From positions 1-45,647 of the forward strand of contig NZ_LMVC01000004.1 of NCBI RefSeq assembly GCF_001510655.1: a stretch of 45,647 nt of DNA. The letters run 5' to 3'. The notes beneath the pieces are model-generated. The model was not told the origin of the DNA. It made no database searches and was given only the letters and a program-made list of their open reading frames with translations. Shown piece by piece: positions 36,540 to 45,446 of this stretch. The DNA comes from Fictibacillus sp. FJAT-27399. Its GTDB lineage: Bacteria > Bacillota > Bacilli > Bacillales > Fictibacillaceae. Both the position numbers and the translations under genes were made by a program. Position 1 is the stretch's first letter. The number at the start of each line of letters is the position of its first letter.

Positions 36540-38384
36540 ATGGATAAGGTAGGCTTTTTCAGATCAATACACGTTAAATTTGTATTGATCTATGTTTTGC
36601 TCATTTTAATCGCCATGCAGGTCATCAGTGTGTATTTCATCAATAACCTGGAAGCTAATCTTCGGAATAACTATGACAACGCACTGAAGAATAATTTGGA
36701 CTTCTTCGAGTTTAATGCGGAGCAGAAGATCCTGGATGCCCAGCAGATGAAAGAAGCAACAGAGGACAAGAACAGTACGCTGAGAGATGACATTGCACAG
36801 CTTATTAACGAAACGAAGGATCAGAACATCAAGGAAGTTCAGGTCCTTAACAAAGACGGTGTCGTTCTTGGCAGTGATAAACGGAATCTGATCGGCCAGG
36901 TCAGCACGAACAGTAAAATTAAGCTCGCTCTTAACGGCACGGAGGCTCAGACCGAAATGTATGACCCCGACTCAAAACAGCGGGTCATTGTCTGGGCGAA
37001 ACCGATCATTGCCGGAAAAGAAAAGCAGGTCGACAAGAATAAACAAATTCTCGGAGCGATTTATGTCGAATCGTCTATCGAGAGTGTGTACAAGCAAATC
37101 AGTGATATTAATAAAATTTTGACGACCGGTACGGTTATTGCCCTGGGAATAACAGCGATACTCGGTATTTTTCTTGCCCGGACAATCACAAGGCCGATGG
37201 CGGATATGCGTAAACAGGCGCTTGTTATGGCAAGGGGCGATTTTTCCCGAAAAGTGCAGGTTTATGGCGATGATGAGATCGGCCAGCTGTCGATGACATT
37301 CAACGATCTGACGAGAAAGCTACAGGAAGCGACCGCCATTACTGAGAGTGAGAGAAGGAAGCTGCGCTCTGTCCTCACTTATATGACGGATGGTGTGATT
37401 GCCACCGACCGGGACGGATGCATTATACTAATGAACGACCGTGCCGAAGAAATGCTGAACATCTCCCGGCAGCATGCACTAGGAAACACGCTGCTTGAGC
37501 TTCTTCGGCTCAATGACCAGTATACGTGGGACGAGCTGTACAACGAGTATGAGAGCATGCTGCTCGATTTCAGTACAGATAAAGTGCATTATGTCCTTAG
37601 AGCGAACTTCTCTGTGATCCAAAAAGAAGGCGGTCCGGTAAACGGATTGATCGCCGTTCTGCATGATGTGACAGAGCAGGAGCAGATTGAGAATGAGCGA
37701 AGAGAGTTCGTATTCAACGTTTCCCATGAACTCCGTACGCCGCTTACGACGATGAGAAGCTACCTGGAGGCGCTTGCTGAAGGAGCATGGCAGGATGAAA
37801 ACATCGCACCCCGCTTTTTGGAAGTGACGCAGAACGAAACCGAGCGGATGATCCGTCTCGTAACCGATCTTCTGCAGCTCTCCAAAATGGACAGCAAGGA
37901 TTACCGGTTTAATTTTATTCAAACGGACCTTGTTCAATTTCTGCAGGACATTATTGAACGCTTTGAAATGCTTCAGCATGAGCATCTCCATTTTGTAAGG
38001 AATTTGCCTGAGCGCTCGATTATGGTGCAGATCGATACCGACAAGATGACGCAGGTCGTGGATAATATTATTTCCAACGCGATCAAGTATTCTCCGGAGG
38101 GTGGAACGATTTCCGTTTCCGCTTCTCTTCACGGCAGAAAGATTAAGGTCAGCGTGGCCGATCAGGGTGTCGGCATCCCGAAAAACAATGTCTCTAAAAT
38201 CTTTGACCGCTTTTTCCGTGTAGACCGTGCCCGCTCCAGGGACTTAGGCGGTACAGGTCTAGGACTTGCGATCACAAAAGAAATCGTGCTTGCCCATGGC
38301 GGGGATATTTGGGCTGAAAGTGAATGGGGCCAAGGAACAACTATACATTTTACCCTTCCTTTAAAAAAGGTAAGGGGGGAGTAA
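36540..38384 (+). CDS. walK: Sensor histidine kinase WalK (YycG)
   Basis: This 614-residue kinase pairs with WalR. It has a first membrane helix (about 13-33), an extracellular Cache-like domain (34-190), a second helix (about 195-214), HAMP (215-265), PAS (270-380), then the dimerisation domain with the phosphorylated His396 in VSHELRTPLTTMR. The ATPase domain follows with N-box DNIISNAIKYS and GTGLGLAI. The kinase senses wall-synthesis state, and its activity is restrained by WalH and WalI encoded next. GGAG precedes the ATG. Confidence 0.97.
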   Translation: MDKVGFFRSIHVKFVLIYVLLILIAMQVISVYFINNLEANLRNNYDNALKNNLDFFEFNAEQKILDAQQMKEATEDKNSTLRDDIAQLINETKDQNIKEVQVLNKDGVVLGSDKRNLIGQVSTNSKIKLALNGTEAQTEMYDPDSKQRVIVWAKPIIAGKEKQVDKNKQILGAIYVESSIESVYKQISDINKILTTGTVIALGITAILGIFLARTITRPMADMRKQALVMARGDFSRKVQVYGDDEIGQLSMTFNDLTRKLQEATAITESERRKLRSVLTYMTDGVIATDRDGCIILMNDRAEEMLNISRQHALGNTLLELLRLNDQYTWDELYNEYESMLLDFSTDKVHYVLRANFSVIQKEGGPVNGLIAVLHDVTEQEQIENERREFVFNVSHELRTPLTTMRSYLEALAEGAWQDENIAPRFLEVTQNETERMIRLVTDLLQLSKMDSKDYRFNFIQTDLVQFLQDIIERFEMLQHEHLHFVRNLPERSIMVQIDTDKMTQVVDNIISNAIKYSPEGGTISVSASLHGRKIKVSVADQGVGIPKNNVSKIFDRFFRVDRARSRDLGGTGLGLAITKEIVLAHGGDIWAESEWGQGTTIHFTLPLKKVRGE

Positions 38385-38387
38385 AAG

Positions 38388-39782
38388 ATGACGTGGAGCA
38401 AAATTTACAACATTATTAAATCTGTGGCAAAGTCTGTATATCGGAATTTTGAAGTCATTAAGTCGGTCTTACTGATCTTTTTGATCATGCTAAGCCTGAT
38501 TATGACATGGAGTCTGTGGACGCTTAAGCCGAACTACAGCAATTTGGAAGAAACAAGGACTTTGAAAAAAGCACAAGTGACAGATACGAAAAAAATTACG
38601 GATGTCATCAGGCCTAGCCAGATCATCTATTATGACAAGAACTCATACAGGGGAATGCCCGCCAATGATAATTTTATCGAGCGGGTAAACCAGATGCTTG
38701 AAAACACGAAGTTTTATGAAAGCCGAAATCGGCCTTCAACGAACATTGATGAAAAGCTGAAGAATAAAGAGTACATCGAGGTCATCTATCCGACCGATAT
38801 GACAGCGGATATCTACAGCCAGATCTTCAACCTGACATCCTCAGGCGGAACGTTTACTATCCCATCTGCAGACCGTGTCATTTTCTATAAAAAAGATACA
38901 AATGAAGTGGAGGCGCACATCATCTCCTATACACAGAGGAAGATGATCACTGCAAGCACAACCTTCCCGTTTGATTCTTTGAAGAACATTATCAATAACG
39001 CGAAAAGCGGTGTGCTTGAATATGAGCCGTATGATGTGGAGCGCGATACTGACCAAGGGGCAGAAGTTTCCAGACGCTTCTATTTCCCAAAACAAAGCTT
39101 TGAGCTTAACTCCTACAGTTATCTCTCCCGTTCCATTAATAGTGATACGATTGACCGCTACAAGAACGCGCTGTTCCGTGATCCAGGCAACGTCAAGAGC
39201 GGCAACACCGGAGAATATTATACTGATGAAAGCTCCGCACTGGACGTGAACCGCGACACGAATCGAATTAAATATACTAATTTCACACAAGGCCCTGATG
39301 AAGATATGACCCAGCAGACGAGAAGCCCGCTCTTCAACAGTGTTGATTTTATTAATAACCATGCGGGCTGGGGAAATCCATATTATTTTTACAATTTGGA
39401 CCCTACAAGCGGTTCAGTCGAATTTCTGCTGTTTGTCAGAGGCATTCCAGTGATCAAGAGTGATATGGAAATGAAACTCGGCTGGACGAACAACGAATTG
39501 AATGAATATCAGCGTTCCTTGGTAGAGCTCGTCATGGACGAAAATGAATATTCATTCAAACCGAAAAAAGTGAAGCTTCAGTCTGCAGCAGAAGTTAAGG
39601 CTGCTCTTAAGGATTATGACATGTCCCTTGTTAACAAACTGGCAGTCGGCTATGAGATGACGCATGCAAGAGGACAGGAAAATGTGTACAATCTCCAGCC
39701 GAAATGGTTTGTCAATTATGGACCAAGCCATGACTGGCAGCCATTATTCCGTGACAGTCAAAGGCCTGGAGGAGAATTCTAA
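38388..39782 (+). CDS. walH: WalRK regulator WalH (YycH)
   Basis: This 464-residue protein is anchored by one N-terminal membrane helix (about residues 25-45, VLLIFLIMLSLIMTWSLWTL) with a large extracytoplasmic part. It matches the YycH family by length, topology and position. With WalI it forms a membrane complex that dampens WalK. GGGGGAG before the ATG overlaps the walK stop. Its stop overlaps the walI start by one base. Confidence 0.92.
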   Translation: MTWSKIYNIIKSVAKSVYRNFEVIKSVLLIFLIMLSLIMTWSLWTLKPNYSNLEETRTLKKAQVTDTKKITDVIRPSQIIYYDKNSYRGMPANDNFIERVNQMLENTKFYESRNRPSTNIDEKLKNKEYIEVIYPTDMTADIYSQIFNLTSSGGTFTIPSADRVIFYKKDTNEVEAHIISYTQRKMITASTTFPFDSLKNIINNAKSGVLEYEPYDVERDTDQGAEVSRRFYFPKQSFELNSYSYLSRSINSDTIDRYKNALFRDPGNVKSGNTGEYYTDESSALDVNRDTNRIKYTNFTQGPDEDMTQQTRSPLFNSVDFINNHAGWGNPYYFYNLDPTSGSVEFLLFVRGIPVIKSDMEMKLGWTNNELNEYQRSLVELVMDENEYSFKPKKVKLQSAAEVKAALKDYDMSLVNKLAVGYEMTHARGQENVYNLQPKWFVNYGPSHDWQPLFRDSQRPGGEF

Positions 39783-40582
39783 TGGATTGGAAAAAAACTA
39801 AGACGATTTTTATTCTGACGTTCCTGATTCTGAATATCTTTCTCGGGTACCAGCTCTCGCAGAAAATGGACAAGAGCAATCTCAAGTACCTGTCTGAGCA
39901 GCCTCTTGAAAAAAGGCTGGCGGACAACAATATTGATTATAAAGATAGTCTTCCGCAGAGCTATAAAGACCATCAAACCCTGATTAGCGGTCAGCGGGCT
40001 CCTTTTTCAGCGAACGAGATTAAATCAAAAACGAGTAAGCTGGACAGCAGCAGTACAGATACGACGCTCATTTTTAACTTAAAAAAGCCGCTGGAACTGG
40101 ATAAGAACGACCTTGTCAAAGATGTTTCTCAATTTCTGAAAGATGACGTCTACCGGGGCGATGAATATCGATTCTATAAAAAAGACACGAAGAACCATAA
40201 GATTTGGTTTACACAAATCTATCAAGGAAAACCACTTTTCTTTGATACGAATGATGATACGAACCGCCCGAGCGGAATGGTGATGTTCGAATGGAATGAA
40301 AAAGGCTATCTCACCCGCTATACACAAACTTTTATTTCTGTGTACAGACAGGGTACGCCGCAGGAAATTATTTCACCTATGAAAGCATTAGGTAGCTTGT
40401 TTAATACCCAGCATCTTTCAAGCGGTGACAAAATTAATAAGATTGTTCTCGGTTATTATAGTCTGGCAAATGTGGAGGATGTGCAGGTATATGCGCCAAC
40501 GTGGTCAATTGAAACGGAGGATGCGCATTTTCTCGTGAACGCAACAGACAGTTCCATTCAGGAGATTGACAGAGAACAATAG
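39782..40582 (+). CDS. walI: WalRK regulator WalI (YycI)
   Basis: This 266-residue single-pass protein (helix about residues 7-24, TIFILTFLILNIFLGYQL) has an extracytoplasmic YycI domain. It works with WalH to inhibit WalK. The GGAGG site lies at the end of walH, and the ATG overlaps the walH stop. Confidence 0.92.
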   Translation: MDWKKTKTIFILTFLILNIFLGYQLSQKMDKSNLKYLSEQPLEKRLADNNIDYKDSLPQSYKDHQTLISGQRAPFSANEIKSKTSKLDSSSTDTTLIFNLKKPLELDKNDLVKDVSQFLKDDVYRGDEYRFYKKDTKNHKIWFTQIYQGKPLFFDTNDDTNRPSGMVMFEWNEKGYLTRYTQTFISVYRQGTPQEIISPMKALGSLFNTQHLSSGDKINKIVLGYYSLANVEDVQVYAPTWSIETEDAHFLVNATDSSIQEIDREQ

Positions 40583-40595
40583 AGAGGATTGAACA

Positions 40596-41393
40596 ATGAG
40601 TTTGCAATTCAGCGTGCTGGCAAGCGGCAGTACCGGAAACGCGATTTACGTGGAAACGGGGAATGCGCGCCTGCTTGTTGATGCCGGCCTTAGCGCAAAG
40701 CAGATGAAACTCTTATTTGAAAAAGCAAGCTGCTGTGAACTGGATCAGCTGGACGGAATTCTCGTAACCCATGAACATAGCGATCATATAAAAGGACTCG
40801 GCGTTTTGGCACGAAAGTATAAACTGCCGGTCTATGCCAACGCAAAAACATGGAAAGCGATGAACGGACTGATCGGTGAAGTGGATACGGAACAGAAATT
40901 TGATTTCGAAATGGAAACGGTCCGCACATTCGGTGATCTGGAGGTTGAGTCCTTCGGTGTTTCCCATGATGCGGCCGAGCCGATGTTTTATGTGTTCCAT
41001 CATGAAGGAAAAAAGCTGACGCTTATGACGGATACCGGCTATGTCAGTGACCGGATGAAAGGAATCACAAAGCACAGCGATGCGTTTGTGATCGAATCGA
41101 ACCATGATATCAACATGCTTATGATGGGGCGCTATCCTTGGAACATCAAACGAAGGATCCTTGGCGATCACGGCCATATTTCCAATGAAGACTGCGGGTT
41201 TGCTCTTGCAGATCTGATTGGCGACCAGACGAAACGAATCTACCTCGCCCATCTGAGTAAAGACAACAATATGAAAGATATTGCTCACCTTGCTGTAAAA
41301 CAGACACTTGAAAACAAAGGGTTTGTGATCGGTGAAGATCTGCAGCTTTATCATACGGATGCAGCCCAGCCGACTGACTTGGTGCTTGTTTAA
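40596..41393 (+). CDS. walJ: Metallo-beta-lactamase fold hydrolase WalJ (YycJ)
   Basis: This 265-residue MBL-fold protein shows the metal-binding [10 protein letters not shown] (about residues 58-67), further ligands in [10 protein letters not shown], and TDTGYVS. The family includes 5'-3' DNA exonucleases implicated in mismatch repair. It ends the wal cluster; a 161-bp gap to htrC follows. The ATG has an AGAGAGGA site. Confidence 0.93.
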   Translation: MSLQFSVLASGSTGNAIYVETGNARLLVDAGLSAKQMKLLFEKASCCELDQLDGILVTHEHSDHIKGLGVLARKYKLPVYANAKTWKAMNGLIGEVDTEQKFDFEMETVRTFGDLEVESFGVSHDAAEPMFYVFHHEGKKLTLMTDTGYVSDRMKGITKHSDAFVIESNHDINMLMMGRYPWNIKRRILGDHGHISNEDCGFALADLIGDQTKRIYLAHLSKDNNMKDIAHLAVKQTLENKGFVIGEDLQLYHTDAAQPTDLVLV

Positions 41394-41484
41394 CTGCTCT
41401 CTGTTTAAGGGACACCGTTTAAGGAAATAACAATAAATGTGGAAAAGTGTGAAAAATAACCCATATTTTTTAAGTTAGGGATTT

Positions 41485-41509
41485 GATTTTTTATAATAAA
41501 TAAAAAATC
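41485..41509. promoter_or_regulatory. Perfect AT-rich inverted repeat upstream of htrC
   Basis: GATTTTTTAT and ATAAAAAATC flank AATAA, 45 bases before the htrC start. The right arm overlaps a possible -10 (TATAAT at 41492). It could be an operator or a terminator-like hairpin for walJ; no regulator is identified. Confidence 0.4.
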
Positions 41510-41554
41510 ATTACAGCATTCATTTTATTGTTGAAAGGAACGGTGAAGCAGGGA

Positions 41555-42763
41555 ATGGGCTATTATGATGACGATTATGAATCTAGTCCAAGAAAGCAAA
41601 AAGGTAACCGAGGCGGATTTTTGCTGGCCGCTCTTGTAGGCGCTATATTAGGCGGCCTGCTCATATTATTTTCAATTCCTGCCCTTGGAGGCATGGGGCT
41701 TCTGCCTGATAACTATTCAAGCAATGAAGATAATGCCGGCGTTAATGAGCAAAACGGGATCAACAAAAACGTGAATGTGAACGTCACGACCAACGTCACT
41801 GATGCTGTCAGTAAGGCACGGGATGCAGTTGTCGAAGTGCTGAACATCCAGCAAGGTGAGTTCTGGAACCAAGGCCAGCAGGCTGCCGGTTCAGGATCAG
41901 GTGTGATCTATAAAAAAGAAGGTGGAAAAGCCTATATCGTGACAAACAATCACGTCGTAAAAGGTGCCAGCCGCCTTGAGATTACACTAAGTAACGGCAC
42001 GAAGCTGAAGGGCACACTGCGCGGTACGGACCCGCTGATGGACCTGGCGGTAGTTGAAATCGACGGCAGCAGGGTGAAAAAAGTGGCTCAATTTGGGTCA
42101 TCCAGCTCACTGAAACCGGGTGAGCCTGCCATTGCAATCGGTAACCCGCTCGGAACATTTCCAGGCTCTGTAACAGAGGGGGTTGTCTCCAGTGCTGACC
42201 GAACCATGCCAGTTGACAGCGATGAGGACGGCAATCCGGACTGGCAAGCCGAAGTTATCCAAACGGATGCGGCGATCAACCCTGGTAACAGCGGAGGCGC
42301 CCTTCTGAATATCGGCGGCCAGGTTATCGGCATTAACTCCAGTAAAATTGCACAGCAGGAAGTAGAAGGAATTGGATTCGCCATCCCTTCTGATACAGCT
42401 AAGCCGATTATCGCAGACCTTGAGCGTTACGGCGAAGTTAAACGCCCATTCCTGGGTGTTGGCCCTATCCCATTATCACAAGTCAGCAGCTATCACCGTC
42501 AAACGACGTTAAAGCTGCCGCCAAGTGTTAAATCAGGTGTCGTGGTTATGGATGTTGATCCATTATCACCAGCTGACCGGGCGGGGATCAAAGAGATGGA
42601 TGTTATTGTCGCACTCGATGACAAGAAAATCGGCTCTCCACTGGAGCTTCGCAAATATCTGTATACGAAAAAAGAAGTAGACGATAAGATGAAAATTACG
42701 TACTACAGCAAAGGCAAAAAGAAAACCACGACCATTAAACTGGGTCTTCAGAAGTCTTCATAA
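41555..42763 (+). CDS. htrC: HtrA-type serine protease HtrC (YyxA)
   Basis: This 402-residue membrane-anchored DegP/HtrA protease has a cytoplasmic N-terminus rich in charged residues, one membrane helix (about residues 22-45), the trypsin-like domain with the triad His in VTNNHVV, Asp in DLAVVEI and Ser in NPGNSGGAL, then one PDZ domain (GVVVMDVDPLSPADRAGI). It degrades misfolded exported proteins. I use the ATG at 41555 with GGTGA 8 bases upstream; a TTG at 41528 in frame is an alternative. In Bacillus the gene follows walJ and is linked to envelope stress. Confidence 0.92.
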   Translation: MGYYDDDYESSPRKQKGNRGGFLLAALVGAILGGLLILFSIPALGGMGLLPDNYSSNEDNAGVNEQNGINKNVNVNVTTNVTDAVSKARDAVVEVLNIQQGEFWNQGQQAAGSGSGVIYKKEGGKAYIVTNNHVVKGASRLEITLSNGTKLKGTLRGTDPLMDLAVVEIDGSRVKKVAQFGSSSSLKPGEPAIAIGNPLGTFPGSVTEGVVSSADRTMPVDSDEDGNPDWQAEVIQTDAAINPGNSGGALLNIGGQVIGINSSKIAQQEVEGIGFAIPSDTAKPIIADLERYGEVKRPFLGVGPIPLSQVSSYHRQTTLKLPPSVKSGVVVMDVDPLSPADRAGIKEMDVIVALDDKKIGSPLELRKYLYTKKEVDDKMKITYYSKGKKKTTTIKLGLQKSS

Positions 42764-42774
42764 GAGAAGGGGCT

Positions 42775-42995
42775 GTAAAGCAGGTTGTTTATCTGGAAGC
42801 AGTTGATTTCCGTTCCAGGATTCTCGCTTTCCGCGGGGCGTGCGCTGAACCCCTCGGCGCTTGCGCCTGCGGGTTTCATCTGTCACGCTAGTCCCGCAGG
42901 AGTCTCGAACCTTCCACTACAATCAACTTGTCACTGTAGATTAAACAAAAGAGCTTCCAGAAGGTCAGTTTATGACTTTCTGGAAGCTCCTTTTT
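42775..42995 (-). repeat. Dispersed repeat, copy 3 (complete, inverted; doubles as terminator)
   Basis: This is the reverse complement of copy 2: tail (TATCTGGAAGCAG), core 42802-42927 from GTTGATTTCCG to CTACAATCAAC, and a hairpin 42951-42995 (GAGCTTCCAGAA-GGTCAG ... CTGGAAGCTC then TTTTT) that could terminate htrC transcription. Inside the core CCTGCGGG and CCCGCAGG, and GGCGC and CGCC, are self-complementary. A plus-strand frame through it is not a gene. The rest of the gap (42996-43117) holds one DnaA box and nothing else recognised. Confidence 0.88.
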
Positions 42996-43091
42996 GTGTT
43001 TGCTTGGATGAAGCGTGTAAAGGTGATTTAAATGTTGCAGGATATGGAATAGGAGTGGCTTTCTTTGTGTTAAAATACGAAGAGATCATCA

Positions 43092-43337
43092 TGTGGATAA
43101 ATAAAGGAGAATGACTGTTGAAAAAATTTTGCTGCGATGAACATGTGGATATCGGGATCGATGAGATCGTTGATGAATTGGAAATCTATCCGAATCTGGA
43201 GTTATTAACAGAATCAGAAAAGTTATCAACAACATGTACGTATTGCGAAAAAAAGGCCATATATAAAGTATCGAACGAGTGATCCTATACTAAATGTGGA
43301 TAGATTTTGTGTATATGTGGATAACTTTTGTGGATAA
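43092..43337. other. DnaA-box cluster upstream of rlmH
   Basis: Perfect TGTGGATAA boxes are at 43092-43100, 43316-43324 and 43329-43337. One-mismatch boxes are at 43144-43152, 43223-43231, 43295-43303 and 43309-43317. Nearly all have the same orientation, with two perfect copies 13 bases apart. The cluster overlaps the small CxxH/CxxC gene and the rlmH leader. B. subtilis has a DnaA-box cluster near the rlmH orthologue (yydA). Confidence 0.75.
43118..43282 (+). CDS. yyzF: CxxH/CxxC small protein (YyzF-like)
   Basis: This 54-residue protein starts at TTG (43118), 8 bases after AAAGGAG. It has the CxxH pair near the N-terminus (CDEH, residues 6-9) and a CxxC pair (CTYC, residues 40-43), the defining pattern of the CxxH/CxxC (BA_5709-type) family found beside rlmH in Bacillus. 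The four ligands suggest a bound zinc; the function is unknown. Its coding sequence contains near-match DnaA boxes. It is too short for ordinary gene callers to favour. Confidence 0.85.
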   Translation: MKKFCCDEHVDIGIDEIVDELEIYPNLELLTESEKLSTTCTYCEKKAIYKVSNE

Positions 43338-43363
43338 GTTGTTTATAAAAGGAGTTTTCCCCT

Positions 43364-43843
43364 GTGAATATCTTAGTAGTAACCGTTGGCAAACTGAAAG
43401 AAAAGTATTTGAAAATGGGAATTGATGAATACGTAAAGCGGCTCGGGCCATATGCCAAAATAGAAATTATCGAGGTAGCGGACGAAAAAGCGCCTGAAAC
43501 CTTGAGTGATCAGGAGATGCAGATCGTGAAAAAAGCAGAAGGTGAGCGAATCCTGGCGAAAATCCCACAGGATGCTCATGTTGTTGCCATGGCGATTGAG
43601 GGAAAGCTGATCTCTTCAGGAGATTTAGCCAAAAACTTGGACCAGCTGGCGACCTACGGTAAGAGCAAAGTGGCGTTCGTCATCGGCGGATCCCTGGGAC
43701 TCAGTGATGAGGTGATGAAGCGGGCGAATGAGAAAATTTCCTTTGGCCGAATTACGTATCCGCATCAGCTGATGAAATTGGTGCTGGTGGAACAAATTTA
43801 TCGGGCTTTTCGGATTAATCGGGGTGAACCGTACCATAAGTAA
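43364..43843 (+). CDS. rlmH: 23S rRNA (pseudouridine1915-N3)-methyltransferase RlmH
   Basis: This 159-residue SPOUT methyltransferase shows [17 protein letters not shown], the SAM-knot region [13 protein letters not shown], and the C-terminal [24 protein letters not shown] (in parts), ending GEPYHK as in the family. It methylates pseudouridine 1915 on the assembled 70S ribosome. The start is GTG with AAAGGAG 9 bases upstream, directly after the DnaA-box cluster. Confidence 0.97.
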   Translation: MNILVVTVGKLKEKYLKMGIDEYVKRLGPYAKIEIIEVADEKAPETLSDQEMQIVKKAEGERILAKIPQDAHVVAMAIEGKLISSGDLAKNLDQLATYGKSKVAFVIGGSLGLSDEVMKRANEKISFGRITYPHQLMKLVLVEQIYRAFRINRGEPYHK

Positions 43844-43891
43844 TTTTGCAATTGTTCGATGACTTTTTTTAGGTAAGCATATAGTCAATAT

Positions 43892-43943
43892 AAAAAAAAG
43901 AAGTGCCAATGAACCAAGCTGCGTTCTTGATACTTCTTTTTTA
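43892..43943. terminator. Bidirectional terminator between rlmH and the MFS gene
   Basis: AAAAAAGAAGT and ACTTCTTTTTT pair around a loop of about 27 bases, between convergent genes. Confidence 0.65.
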
Positions 43944-43966
43944 TATTTTATTTGAAAGATTAACTG

Positions 43967-45160
43967 TTACGCTGCTTTCTTTTGTTGTTTTTGGTCTAAG
44001 CGATGACTTTGGAAAGTTAGAAGACTTGCAAAGATAGCAACCAGTCCCCCGACCCATGTCACATTCATCAAGTTTCCTTGATGGTAAACGAATCCGCCTA
44101 ATGCGGAACCAAAGGCAATACCTACATTGCTTGCGACTGGCATCAGGGAAGCAGCGAGTCCTGTTGCTTTTGGCTGATAAATACGGGCAAGGTCTATCAA
44201 ATAAAGCTGGGTAGATGTTGTTAAAAGGATGGCCATTAATGACATCAAGCCTATGTTAACCAATCCAAAGATAAAGTGATTTGTCGTCCAATATAAACTG
44301 ATCAGAACCAAGGCCTGCAAAAAGAAAACAAACCTAAGGCGTCCAATAGCATTGTAGCTGGCAATTTTACCAGCGAGTATGTTGCTGAAAATCGAAATAA
44401 ATCCGTAGCCAAACAAGATCAAACTAATTGAACTACGTGGTACTTCCATTCCTTTCAGGATCGGGACCAGATACGTATAAATGGCATACGTCGCTCCAAA
44501 ACCAAGTGATGGAATGAAAAAAGCCATTAAGATTCGTGGGTGTGTTAATAAAGAAAGTTGATCACGCATCGAACTGCGAATTTGACTGTGCATTTTAGGC
44601 AAAATGAAGAAAGATGCCAAAAATGAAATTCCCCCCAGAAGAGTCGTAAACAGGAAGGTTGAATTCCAGTTGTACCATTGAGCGATGACCGTGCCTATCG
44701 GTACCCCAATCACGTTTGCAAGAGTAAAACCACCGAAAACGAAGGATATAGCAAGTCCGCGTTTTGCGATCGGCATGGTTTCACTTGCAACAATCATAGC
44801 AAGAGAGATTAAAACTCCTGTTACAATCGCCGTCATCATCCGAAGTGCAAGGAGTATGATGTAGCTCGTCGAAAACACGCACAAAGCATTCAGGATAATG
44901 AACGATCCTATCAAAAGCAACATCCATTTACGCTTTGGAAAATGGCTTGTGGCTGACATTACGATTGGTGTGCCAATAGCAAACGTAATTGCAAATGCAG
45001 AAACGAGTGTACCTGCTTTCGCATTAGTTATATGAAGACTCGAGGAAATATCGGTTAAGATTCCAACGATAACAAATTCGCTTGTCCCGAGAACAAATGT
45101 TAATAAAGTAAGTGTAAAGATGAGTAACCAATGTCGCTTGGATAATTCTGCGGCGTGCAT
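43967..45160 (-). CDS. MFS transporter (DHA1-type, AraJ-like efflux)
   Basis: This 397-residue protein has 12 predicted membrane helices. The first carries the DHA1-family pattern LLTFVLGTSEFVIVGIL. A motif-A-like loop GTPIVMSATSHFPKRKW follows helix 2, and the motif-C-like GGFTLANVIGVPIGT lies in helix 5. Such proteins export sugars or drugs; the substrate cannot be told. The ATG has an AGAGGT site, and an extended -10 (TGGTATGAT, minus strand near 45220) lies upstream. It faces the origin, borders a repeat and an ABC remnant, and is not part of the conserved core, so it is a likely accessory insertion. Confidence 0.88.
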   Translation of the reverse strand: MHAAELSKRHWLLIFTLTLLTFVLGTSEFVIVGILTDISSSLHITNAKAGTLVSAFAITFAIGTPIVMSATSHFPKRKWMLLLIGSFIILNALCVFSTSYIILLALRMMTAIVTGVLISLAMIVASETMPIAKRGLAISFVFGGFTLANVIGVPIGTVIAQWYNWNSTFLFTTLLGGISFLASFFILPKMHSQIRSSMRDQLSLLTHPRILMAFFIPSLGFGATYAIYTYLVPILKGMEVPRSSISLILFGYGFISIFSNILAGKIASYNAIGRLRFVFFLQALVLISLYWTTNHFIFGLVNIGLMSLMAILLTTSTQLYLIDLARIYQPKATGLAASLMPVASNVGIAFGSALGGFVYHQGNLMNVTWVGGLVAIFASLLTFQSHRLDQKQQKKAA

Positions 45161-45334
45161 AACTACCTCTTTTCTTAGATGAATGTAAATGTGTCACATG
45201 GCTGGTAAACAATCTAACTATCATACCATAAAAATATTTTCTTGGATCTCCCAAATTTATTAAAAACTATTTTTGTCATTAAAGAAGCACCTATCCATCT
45301 ATTTGGTGGCAGGTGTTTTTTGGAATTTTATTTT

Positions 45335-45433
45335 ACTGGAATTTCCTTCGCTTGCTATTAGTTGGACAATTCCATGGGCTGTTTTAGAATCAGGGCTTGC
45401 TGTAGGTTCATCAGCTAAAATAATTTGCTGACA
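45335..45433 (-). pseudogene. Remnant of an ABC transporter ATP-binding protein
   Basis: On the minus strand about 33 codons read C-Q-Q-I-I-LADEPTASPDSKT, then AHGIVQLIASEG. This is the Walker B/D-loop stretch of a MacB/LolD-type ABC ATPase. There is no start, Walker A or signature motif; upstream the frame meets the repeat at 45447, and downstream it runs out in A/T sequence. It is a fragment left by deletion. The gap 45161-45334 otherwise holds only the MFS promoter region and a weak hairpin near 45286-45322. Confidence 0.75.
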
Positions 45434-45446
45434 TGAAAAGAAAATG

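Noticed and set aside
42785-43114. Plus-strand 109-codon frame after htrC
   Set aside because: It is read from repeat copy 3, so the protein sequence mirrors the repeat and not a gene.
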